DNA from: an uncultured Panacagrimonas sp.
Lineage (GTDB): Bacteria; Pseudomonadota; Gammaproteobacteria; Nevskiales; Nevskiaceae
Direction: 5' to 3'
Length of the DNA stretch: 14,352 nucleotides
NCBI GenBank assembly: GCA_946481265.1
Contig: CAMLNE010000069.1
Span: 1 to 14,352, forward strand
The position numbers and the translations under genes are program-made. How positions within the stretch are numbered: position 1 is the stretch's first letter; every line of letters starts with the position of its first letter. The notes beneath the pieces are model-generated. The model made no database searches. It had not been told where the DNA came from and saw nothing but the letters and a program-made list of their open reading frames with translations. This document shows, piece by piece, positions 8,657-14,352 of the stretch.

Positions 8657-9472
8657 ATGAACGGACTGAAGGATGCGGTGGTGCTGATCACCGGCGGTGG
8701 GTCCGGCCTCGGCCGCGCGCTGGTCGAACGCTTCCTGTGCGAAGGGGCGCGCGTCGCGGTACTGGAATCCAGCGCCGCACGCGCCGCGAGCTTGCGCTCC
8801 GACTTTTGCGAGGAGGTGGAGGCGATCATCGGCGACGTCACGGTCTACGCCGACAACGTGCGCGCGGTCGAGCGCACGGTTGCCCGCTTCGGACGACTCG
8901 ATACCTTCATCGCCAATGCCGGCATCTTCGATTTCTTCCAGGCGCTGCCGCGGTTCGAGGGCGACAAGCTCGCCGCGGCGTTCGACGAGTTGTTCGCGGT
9001 CAACGTCAAGGGCGGCCTGCTCGGCGCGCGGGCCGCGCTGGCCGAACTGGTGAAGGCCCGTGGCAGCATCATCTTCACGATCTCCAATGCCGGCTTTTAT
9101 CCCGGGGGCGGCGGTCCGCTCTACACCGCGTCGAAGCACGCGCTGGTGGGCCTCGTGAAGCAGCTTGCGCACGAACTGGCACCCAAGGTGCGGGTGAATG
9201 GTGTCGCGCCGGGCGGCATGAGGACGAATCTGAGTGGACTGCAGGCGACCGGTACGGGAGCGCAATCGCTCGCAGACGTAGAAGGCCTCGACCAGATGCT
9301 GCGCGACGTCACTCCGCTGCAAATCTCGCCGAAGCCCGAGGACTACTGCGGGCCCTATGTGCTGCTCGCATCCGCGACAGATGCGGGGCCCATCACGGGC
9401 ACGATCATCAACACCGATGGCGGGCTTGGCGTGCGTGGGATCGTCAACATCCGCGGCGGAGAGGCGCTTTGA
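8657..9472 (+). CDS. bphB: cis-dihydrodiol dehydrogenase, BphB-like short-chain dehydrogenase
   Basis: 271 residues, classical SDR. The nucleotide site is TGGGSGLG (12-19), NAG is at 87-89, and the catalytic residues are N116, S143, Y156 and K160 (YTASK). The stretch ISNAGFYPGGGGPLYTASKH is the family signature of biphenyl/benzene cis-dihydrodiol dehydrogenases, as is the DGGLGVRG ending. It oxidises the cis-dihydrodiol made by the alpha-beta dioxygenase to a catechol with NAD+, supplying the extradiol enzyme. Angular dioxygenation by a CarAa enzyme would not need it, so its presence ties the operon to the BphA-like oxygenase. ATG 8657 is chosen by homology; the frame is open further upstream. 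It is the last gene of the operon, 35 bases after the hydrolase. Confidence 0.92.
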   Translation: MNGLKDAVVLITGGGSGLGRALVERFLCEGARVAVLESSAARAASLRSDFCEEVEAIIGDVTVYADNVRAVERTVARFGRLDTFIANAGIFDFFQALPRFEGDKLAAAFDELFAVNVKGGLLGARAALAELVKARGSIIFTISNAGFYPGGGGPLYTASKHALVGLVKQLAHELAPKVRVNGVAPGGMRTNLSGLQATGTGAQSLADVEGLDQMLRDVTPLQISPKPEDYCGPYVLLASATDAGPITGTIINTDGGLGVRGIVNIRGGEAL

Positions 9473-9592
9473 TATCCCTCTACGATTGCCGGATCCATGT
9501 CACTGCCGAATCGCTTGAGCCACCCTCGCTGGGGTTCGTTCTCCTGCTCCGTGCGACTGGCGTAATCACATAGAGAGTGAGCAGAACAAGAC

Positions 9593-9612
9593 CGGGCAGG
9601 CGGAACCGCCCG
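9593..9612. other. GC-rich hairpin between convergent genes
   Basis: CGGGC / GCCCG arms (9593-9597 and 9608-9612) enclose GGCGG-AA-CCGCC-type alternative pairing. It lies in the 265-base gap between the rightward operon end (9472) and the leftward gntR-type gene end (9738), where both units need to stop. There is no T-run on either side, so any terminator role is inferred from position only. Confidence 0.3.
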
Positions 9613-9646
9613 ATACAGAACGTTGGCCTTCTGAAAGCAGACTAAC

Positions 9647-9678
9647 GCGACCTTTCGCTTGTGGCATCAAGCGACCTT
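9647..9678. repeat. 8-bp direct repeat bracketing a 6-bp hairpin
   Basis: GCGACCTT occurs at 9647-9654 and again at 9671-9678. Between and overlapping them is the inverted repeat CGCTTG (9656-9661) / CAAGCG (9668-9673) with a 6-base loop. It could be a bidirectional termination structure or an old insertion footprint. I see no gene in 9473-9737. Confidence 0.35.
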
Positions 9679-9737
9679 AATCGACGACGGCTATCAGCTT
9701 GAGCCCCACGCCCGTTGTCAGCGCGCTCGATGTGTTG

Positions 9738-10493
9738 CTACGCGGTCCGCTCGAGCCGGGGGACGGGAAGATTGATGTCGAGTCCCGCACGCTCGTATCC
9801 ACGGCGGAAGTCCACACAGTGCCGTTCCATCCAGCGCCGGGCCTTCTCCGCGTCTCGCTCCTGCAGTGCGGCGAGAATGTGCTGATGTGCGACGAAGAGG
9901 CGTTCGCCTGCCGGGGCTCTCCGCAAGACAGGCAGGAAAGCCCGGTACAGCAGGTCGCTGATGGCAGAACGACACAAGACGAGTGCCCGGTTTCCCGAGG
10001 CCTCGGCGATGCCGTTCATGAACGCCAGATCGAGTTCCAGCAGTTTCGACGGACTGCGTAGGGCCTTGGCCGTCAGCCGCTGGTTCTCCTGGAGAACAGC
10101 GAGCTGATCGGGCGTCGCGTGGCGGGCGGCCGCCTCGGCCGCCGCTGGCTCGATCGCCATCATCGTTTCCCAGAGTTCGAGGAAGGTGACCTGCTGCAGG
10201 ATGATCGCCGCGGTCATGCGTGAAGAGACATGCACGCCGGTGGGCGCGTTGACCACCAGCTGCTTCGTGCCCCGCGGCCGGACGAGCAGGCCGTCCTGCT
10301 CTAGGACCCGGATGGCCTCGCGCACCGTCGAGCGGGTCACGCCAAACGCTTCTGCCAAAGCCCATTCCCCTGGAAGCGGTGTTCCTACCGGCCACTCGCC
10401 GCTCATGACCTTGCGGGTGATGCTGCTGGCGACCGCTTGGTAGGCGCGCGGGAGCTCGATGACTTCAACTTCGATTGAGGATGGACGCTTCAC
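9738..10493 (-). CDS. GntR/FadR-family transcriptional regulator
   Basis: 251 residues. The N-terminal winged helix (about 15-80) has the family signature LPGEWALAEAFGVTRSTVREAIRVLEQDG and a wing RPRGTKQ. The C-terminal helical FCD effector domain spans about 95-235. In FCD proteins a metal is usually held by an Asp and three His; here D155, H203 and H225 fit, but the DxxFH histidine is M159, so metal binding may be weak or lost. The start is GTG 10493 with GGAGAG just upstream. It is divergent from the SCP2-like/hydrolase/OYE genes and most likely represses them, perhaps also itself, through the palindrome at 10586-10604, with release by a small carboxylate or ester-type effector (inference from the family). 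Confidence 0.9.
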   Translation of the reverse strand: MKRPSSIEVEVIELPRAYQAVASSITRKVMSGEWPVGTPLPGEWALAEAFGVTRSTVREAIRVLEQDGLLVRPRGTKQLVVNAPTGVHVSSRMTAAIILQQVTFLELWETMMAIEPAAAEAAARHATPDQLAVLQENQRLTAKALRSPSKLLELDLAFMNGIAEASGNRALVLCRSAISDLLYRAFLPVLRRAPAGERLFVAHQHILAALQERDAEKARRWMERHCVDFRRGYERAGLDINLPVPRLERTA

Positions 10494-10528
10494 CGCACTC
10501 TCCGTTCGATCGCGCCGAGCTTGAAGGA

Positions 10529-10552
10529 ACGGGACGTTCGCGTCGGTCCCGT
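10529..10552. promoter_or_regulatory. 7-bp perfect inverted repeat in the gntR leader
   Basis: ACGGGAC (10529-10535) and GTCCCGT (10546-10552) are separated by ten bases. It lies between the GntR-type start codon and the predicted divergent promoter. It may form a leader hairpin in the regulator mRNA or be a second, spaced protein site. Symmetry is the only support. Confidence 0.3.
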
Positions 10553-10556
10553 GTCG

Positions 10557-10586
10557 TTAAAAGCGGCAACGGTGGCTAGACATAAT
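10557..10586 (+). promoter_or_regulatory. Candidate sigma70-type promoter for the 10669-13272 genes
   Basis: TTAAAA (10557-10562) and CATAAT (10581-10586) are separated by 18 bases in a locally AT-rich patch, unusual in this GC-rich window. The -35 is poor, the -10 is fair. The perfect palindrome begins at the last base of the -10 element, so a bound repressor would block RNA polymerase. Confidence 0.4.
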
Positions 10587-10604
10587 TGTACTACAGTAGT
10601 ACAA
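10586..10604. promoter_or_regulatory. Perfect 19-bp palindromic operator, probably for the GntR regulator
   Basis: TTGTACTACAGTAGTACAA is fully symmetric about A10595 (nine-base arms). It sits in the intergenic region between a GntR/FadR-type gene and the divergent genes it should control. FadR-subfamily operators are short GT...AC palindromes, and this contains such half-sites. No second intact copy is seen in the window. Confidence 0.75.
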
Positions 10605-10668
10605 GAACACCGTCCGCCGGATCTGCTGTCGGGCAAAAAAACATACATGTCTACGACCGGAGCGAGAA

Positions 10669-11070
10669 ATGTTCAGCGACGCGTTGATTAGCAATCTGAC
10701 CCGTGCAGTGCACGAGGATCCCGAGACCCGGCTGGCCACACGGCACGCGACGTTTTCGTCCTTGCTGGAGTTCGGTCCGCACACGCTTCTGGTGAAGGCG
10801 CGAGAGGGCGACGTGAAATTCATTCCGTCTCCGACGACGGATGAACCGTGGGACTTCAGCGTGCGGGGATCGGCGGAGACCTTCCGGCTCTTGCGCGAGA
10901 CCGCCACCCCCCTGACGAATCATCCGATCGGAATGGCGACACAGGGGCTGATGGCAGTGGGAAGCACCACGCCAACGCATCTGCGCTTCGAGGGCAACTA
11001 CCAGAAGCTCTACGCGAACCTGGCTGCGGTGTGTGCCGTGCTTTCGCAGTTTCGCCACATCGAGGGATAA
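10669..11070 (+). CDS. Small SCP2-like (sterol-carrier-type) protein, function unknown
   Basis: 133 residues, no signal peptide, membrane segment or cysteine cluster. The C-terminal two thirds look like an SCP2-type lipid/acyl-binding fold: a charged strand (LLVKAREGDVKF), WDFSVRGSAETFRLL (a 'sense-strand plus helix' pattern seen in SCP2 proteins), then a segment like IGMATQGLMAVGST and a final strand/helix LRFEGNYQKLYANLAAV. This assignment is by pattern only and could be wrong. A CGGAGCGAG ribosome site precedes ATG 10669. It is the first gene after the palindromic operator and is separated by three bases from the hydrolase gene, so the two are probably co-translated. A role in holding a hydrophobic substrate or ester for the neighbour is an inference. 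Confidence 0.7.
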   Translation: MFSDALISNLTRAVHEDPETRLATRHATFSSLLEFGPHTLLVKAREGDVKFIPSPTTDEPWDFSVRGSAETFRLLRETATPLTNHPIGMATQGLMAVGSTTPTHLRFEGNYQKLYANLAAVCAVLSQFRHIEG

Positions 11071-11073
11071 GCC

Positions 11074-11940
11074 ATGGCCAATTCCAAGATCGAGTCCATC
11101 GTCGGTCGATACGTCCATGTCGCACTCGACGGGCGCGACTACCGAACCTATTTCGAAGAGAACTCGAACACCAAGGGCAGGCCGATCGTGTGCCTGCACA
11201 CCGCCGGTGCGGACAGCATCGAATTCCGACACCTGCTTGCCGACCCGGAGATCGCCGAACGCTTCCGCGTGATCGCCTTCGACATGCCTTGGCACGGACG
11301 CTCGCTGCCACCGGATGGCTGGTGGAAGGAGGAGTACAAACTTTCGCGGCGCTTTTACGTGGCGTTCGTCGTGGCGTTCTGCGAGGCGATGGGGTTGGAC
11401 AAGCCCATCCTCATGGGATGCTCGATGGGTGGCTACGTGATGTTCGACATCGCGCATGATCACCCGGACGCGTTCTCTGCGTTCATCTCGTTGCAGGGCC
11501 GCGATCAGGAGAAGGCATGGGATGGCCTGTCGAAATGGTTCGTCCACCCGGAGGTGAATGCGAACACGCTGATTCGACCGCTGATTGCGAGCCTGATCCC
11601 GGCCTCGGCGCCCGAGGCGCGACGTTACGAGATCGAGTGGATCTATGCCCGCTGCGGCCCCGGCGTCCTGCCGGGCGATTTCCACTTCGCAAGCGTGGAT
11701 CACGACAGCCGCGAGTATGGGCCGCAGCTCAGTCGTATCGGCGAGAAGATGTATCTGATCGCTGGTGATTGGGATTGGAGCTGCTTCAAGGAACACACCG
11801 ACCGGATACAGCAGGCGATCAAGGGCATCACCGTGATCCGCTCGCCCGACCTTGGCCACTTCCCCATGTCGGAGAACCCGGTCGCGTTCCGAAAGGCGCT
11901 GGACCCGGTCCTGAGGAAGATTGAGCAACGCTCGAACTAG
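11074..11940 (+). CDS. Alpha/beta hydrolase, substrate unknown
   Basis: 288 residues. Alpha/beta-hydrolase landmarks are the oxyanion loop LHTAGADS (41-48), FDMPWHGRS (69-77), the nucleophile elbow GCSMGG with S117, an acid at D232 or D234 (GDWDWSC) and H262 (LGHFPMSENP). The cap region (about 140-225) is unlike that of the BphD-type enzyme at 7776; it lacks HGGGPGAGG and GHWAQWEHA, so this is not a duplicate. Candidate activities are esterase/lactonase or C-C hydrolase. The ribosome site GAGGGAT lies within the end of the preceding gene, with ATG only three bases after its stop. It is under the same probable GntR control. Confidence 0.85.
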   Translation: MANSKIESIVGRYVHVALDGRDYRTYFEENSNTKGRPIVCLHTAGADSIEFRHLLADPEIAERFRVIAFDMPWHGRSLPPDGWWKEEYKLSRRFYVAFVVAFCEAMGLDKPILMGCSMGGYVMFDIAHDHPDAFSAFISLQGRDQEKAWDGLSKWFVHPEVNANTLIRPLIASLIPASAPEARRYEIEWIYARCGPGVLPGDFHFASVDHDSREYGPQLSRIGEKMYLIAGDWDWSCFKEHTDRIQQAIKGITVIRSPDLGHFPMSENPVAFRKALDPVLRKIEQRSN

Positions 11941-11991
11941 ATCGGCGACTCCACCTATCCCGCGACTCCGCCAACAACCGAGACCCGTCCC

Positions 11992-13272
11992 GTGACTGAT
12001 CTGCTGAGCCAACCCCTCAGACTGCCCTGCGGGGCCACCCTGTCCAACCGCTTGGGCAAGGCCCCGCTGACTGAAGGCCTGGCCGACGAGCACAATCGCG
12101 CCAACGAGAGGCTGGTGCGACTCTACCGGCGCTGGTCGGAAGGCGGCGCCGGCCTGCTGGTGTCCGGCAACGTGCACATCGACCGGCGCTACCTCGAGCG
12201 GCCGGGCAACGTGGCCATCGACCGCAACGGTGGGCTCGAATGGATCAAGGCCTGCGCTAAGGCCGGGACCAGCGCGGGCAATCACTTCTGGATGCAGATC
12301 AATCATCCGGGGCGCCAGGGTGCGGTGACGCGCGACGGTACCTTTCCCGGGCCGTCGGCGATCCCGCTCAAGGTTCCCGGACGTCCGCCGTTCGTGACGC
12401 GCGCGCTGGCCGAGGAAGAGATCCTCGAGATCATTCGCCGCTTCGCGTTCGTCGCGACCACCGCGCGGGAGTGCGGCTTCACCGGCGTGCAGATCCACAG
12501 CGCACACGGATACCTGCTGTCGTCGTTCCTCAGCGGGCTGTCCAACACCCGCACCGACGCGTGGGGCGGCAGCCTGCCCAACCGTGCACGGGCCTTGCTG
12601 GAAACGGTGCGCGCAGTACGCAAGGCCGTGGGACCGGATTTCCCCGTCAGCGTGAAGCTCAATTCATCCGACTTCCAGAAGGGCGGTTTCACCAACGAGG
12701 AAAGCGTGGAGGTCGTGCGCTGGCTGGGGCAGGAAAAGATCGACCTTCTCGAGATCACCGGCGGCAACTACGAGGAACTGCCTTGGCTGGAGGACGTCAA
12801 GCCCAGCACGAAGCGCCGCGAGGGCTATTTCCTCGACTACGCGAAGCGGATGCAGGCGGTTGCGACGATGCCGTTGATGATCACCGGAGGCATGCGTACT
12901 CGAGCGGGCATGGAAGAGGCGTTGCGGACTGGCGGCATGGACGTGATCGGGCTGGGCCGTCCGACGTGCGTCGACACCGACATCTGCAAGCAGCTGTTGT
13001 CAGGGGAGGCTGAGAGCGCTGCCAGTTACGAGAGCGCGCTGCCGGTCGATCCACTGGTCATCGCCGCGGGCGCGACACCCGCCGAGGCCAAGGCGCTCGA
13101 GATGTGGACGAATCTGGTTTGGTTCTTCGTACAAATCTGGCGGCTCGGTGATGGGCTTGAACCCAAGCGGGACATGACCGCGCTGGAGGCATATCGGATC
13201 TACCGGGAAACGGAGGATCGGCAGTCGGCGGCCTTGGCTCCATTGGATTCTCAGGCTCGGGTCACGACCTGA
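11992..13272 (+). CDS. Old Yellow Enzyme-family NADH:flavin oxidoreductase
   Basis: 426 residues, single-domain FMN TIM barrel. Visible are the N-terminal LSNRLGKAPLTEGL segment, MQINHPGRQG (101-110), the catalytic pair H169-x2-H172 in VQIHSAHGYLLSSFLS, the conserved NTRTDAWGGS with SLPNRAR (185-200), and the phosphate-binding end MITGGMRTR ... GLGRP. No C-terminal iron-sulphur/FAD domains follow, so it is not a 2,4-dienoyl-CoA reductase of the fused type. Such enzymes reduce activated C=C bonds or act as enone/nitro reductases with NAD(P)H. GTG 11992 is the chosen start; the ribosome site is weak. It lies 51 bases after the hydrolase, on the same strand, and is probably the last gene of that unit. 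The C-terminal extension (about 345-426) is longer than in small OYEs. Confidence 0.88.
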   Translation: MTDLLSQPLRLPCGATLSNRLGKAPLTEGLADEHNRANERLVRLYRRWSEGGAGLLVSGNVHIDRRYLERPGNVAIDRNGGLEWIKACAKAGTSAGNHFWMQINHPGRQGAVTRDGTFPGPSAIPLKVPGRPPFVTRALAEEEILEIIRRFAFVATTARECGFTGVQIHSAHGYLLSSFLSGLSNTRTDAWGGSLPNRARALLETVRAVRKAVGPDFPVSVKLNSSDFQKGGFTNEESVEVVRWLGQEKIDLLEITGGNYEELPWLEDVKPSTKRREGYFLDYAKRMQAVATMPLMITGGMRTRAGMEEALRTGGMDVIGLGRPTCVDTDICKQLLSGEAESAASYESALPVDPLVIAAGATPAEAKALEMWTNLVWFFVQIWRLGDGLEPKRDMTALEAYRIYRETEDRQSAALAPLDSQARVTT

Positions 13273-13380
13273 TCAGGCCCACCGCCGCGCTCCGGTAAAA
13301 GCGCCCGAAACTGAACTGCCTTTTAAGATCGCAGTGCCGCCAGAAGCGGACGGTCGCGAACTTCCGCTCCTGGCACCTAG

Positions 13381-14352
13381 GGAACGTCTGAACAAGCCAC
13401 GAATTCATCTGCGGGCGAGCGCGTGATGACGCGACGGCGTATCGATGGACAATGGATCGCGCTGTGCGCAGGCCGATAATCGAGTTGTCGATGCATTTTC
13501 ATCGTCCTCTCCTCTCAGATCCCAAACTGCGGACGCAGTCCGCCTGTCAGAGCCAACAATTTCTTGCGCGCCATCCACAGATTGGCCAGTGCAAAGAGCG
13601 TGACGATCTGCGCGGCGTTCTTCGCCAGTCCCTTGAAGCGCACCTTCACGAATCCGAACTGGCGCTTCACCACCCGGAACGGATGCTGACGCGCGCGCGA
13701 ATGCTGGCCTTGCGATGCTCGATCTTCTCCAACGCGCGTTTCTGACGACCGTCGGGCAGTGCCCGAATACGACCGCGACGCGCAGCGATCTCCCAGCGAA
13801 AGCCCTTGCGTGCGACGCGATTCTGAGCGCCGGTGTAGCCGGCATCTGCATAGGCAACTTCTTCCCTGCCGTGAAGCAGTTCGTCCACGACTTCAATGTC
13901 CGCCTCGTTGGCCGGCGTGGTCACGACCGTGTGCACCAGACCCGAGTCGGCATCCGCGCCGATGTGCGCCTTCATGCCGAAGTACCACTGTGTGCCCTTG
14001 CAGGTCTGGTGCATCTCGGGGTCGCGTTCCCCGTCCGCGTTCTTGGTCGAGCTCGGTGCGGAAATGATCGTCGCATCCACCATGCTGCCGCGCCGCAGAA
14101 GCAGACCCTGGCGCGTCAGGTGCGCATTGATGCGCGTGAAGATCATCGCCGCCAGTTCGTTGACCTCCAGCAGGCGCCGGAAGTTGAGAATCGTGGTCTC
14201 GTCGGGAATTGCCCGGGTCAGCGACAGTCCGGCGAACTGGCGCATCGAGGCAACCTCGTACAGCGCTTCTTCCATCGCCGGATCGGACAGTCCGAACCAA
14301 TCTGGAACGGACAGACGGATGACTTTGATGAAGCAACAGAGCCTGGGCAGTG
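13381..14352 (-). mobile_element. IS5-family insertion sequence, one end inside the window
   Basis: The element appears to begin at 13381 with GGAACGTCTGAACAAGCC, which has the look of an IS5-family terminal repeat, directly after CTAG (13377-13380), a typical 4-bp (YTAR) target duplication of this family. About 135 non-coding bases separate this tip from the transposase stop. The transposase gene reads leftward and its 5' end and the other terminal repeat lie beyond 14352, so the second repeat and duplication cannot be checked here. Confidence 0.75.
13515..14352 (-). pseudogene. IS5-family DDE transposase, frameshifted and cut by window edge
   Basis: Two frames are needed. The first (from the right edge down to about 13688) carries WFGLSDPAMEEALYEVASMRQFAGLSL, SMVDATIIS (first catalytic D), GMKAHIGADADSGLVH and [14 protein letters not shown] (second D), then [12 protein letters not shown] before stopping at 13667. 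The second frame resumes with [20 protein letters not shown] and [15 protein letters not shown], ending at TGA 13515-13517. A single lost base at 13687/13688 explains it: GTC-GAG-CAT has become GTC-AGC-AT. The lost base belongs to the GAG codon of the R(3)E(6)K motif, the presumed third catalytic residue. The protein is therefore inactive unless this is a sequencing error. Confidence 0.85.

Noticed and set aside
11074..11940. Second BphD-type meta-cleavage hydrolase.
   Set aside because: The alpha/beta hydrolase triad is there, but the BphD hallmarks ([24 protein letters not shown]) are absent, so the specific call is not supported.

Overview
This window is a catabolic gene region from a high-GC bacterium, most likely a beta- or gammaproteobacterium. 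The grounds are GC-rich codon use throughout, a XylR/DmpR-type sigma54 activator, a good -24/-12 promoter, and biphenyl/carbazole-type oxygenase families. I cannot name the genus from the sequence alone.

Left edge (1-1140): the last ~40 codons of an unrecognised gene, two hairpins (the second a convincing intrinsic terminator), then a block of four direct repeats with a 22-23 bp period that looks like the terminal repeat array of an IS21-family element whose transposase genes are absent. Directly beyond its apparent tip is a LysR-type regulator that has lost its DNA-binding half. Together these read as insertion/deletion scars.

Central cluster (1435-9472): a XylR/DmpR-type activator is transcribed leftward. 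From the opposite side of its promoter region runs a tightly packed rightward operon of seven genes: type I extradiol dioxygenase, CarAa-like single-component Rieske oxygenase, BphA-like large subunit, small subunit, Rieske ferredoxin, meta-cleavage-product hydrolase and cis-dihydrodiol dehydrogenase. The intergenic region holds an almost consensus sigma54 promoter (3379-3394) with inverted repeats about 100 bp upstream that could be the activator's binding sites. The enzymes make a complete upper meta-cleavage route: ring dihydroxylation, rearomatisation, extradiol cleavage, C-C hydrolysis. The unusual point is two different classes of terminal oxygenase in one operon sharing one ferredoxin, with no reductase in the window. 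Carbazole-, dibenzofuran-, fluorene- or biphenyl-like substrates are plausible; the sequence does not decide between them.

Right module (9738-13272): a GntR/FadR-type repressor on the minus strand faces a separate rightward set: a small SCP2-like protein, a second alpha/beta hydrolase and an Old Yellow Enzyme-family flavin oxidoreductase. A perfect 19-bp palindrome lies against the likely -10 element in the divergent promoter and is the obvious repressor operator. I do not recognise this set as a known pathway.

Right edge (13381-14352): one end of an IS5-family insertion sequence with a transposase frameshifted at its presumed catalytic glutamate codon; it continues past the window. The region is thus bordered by two damaged mobile elements of different families, consistent with acquisition as an accessory island.
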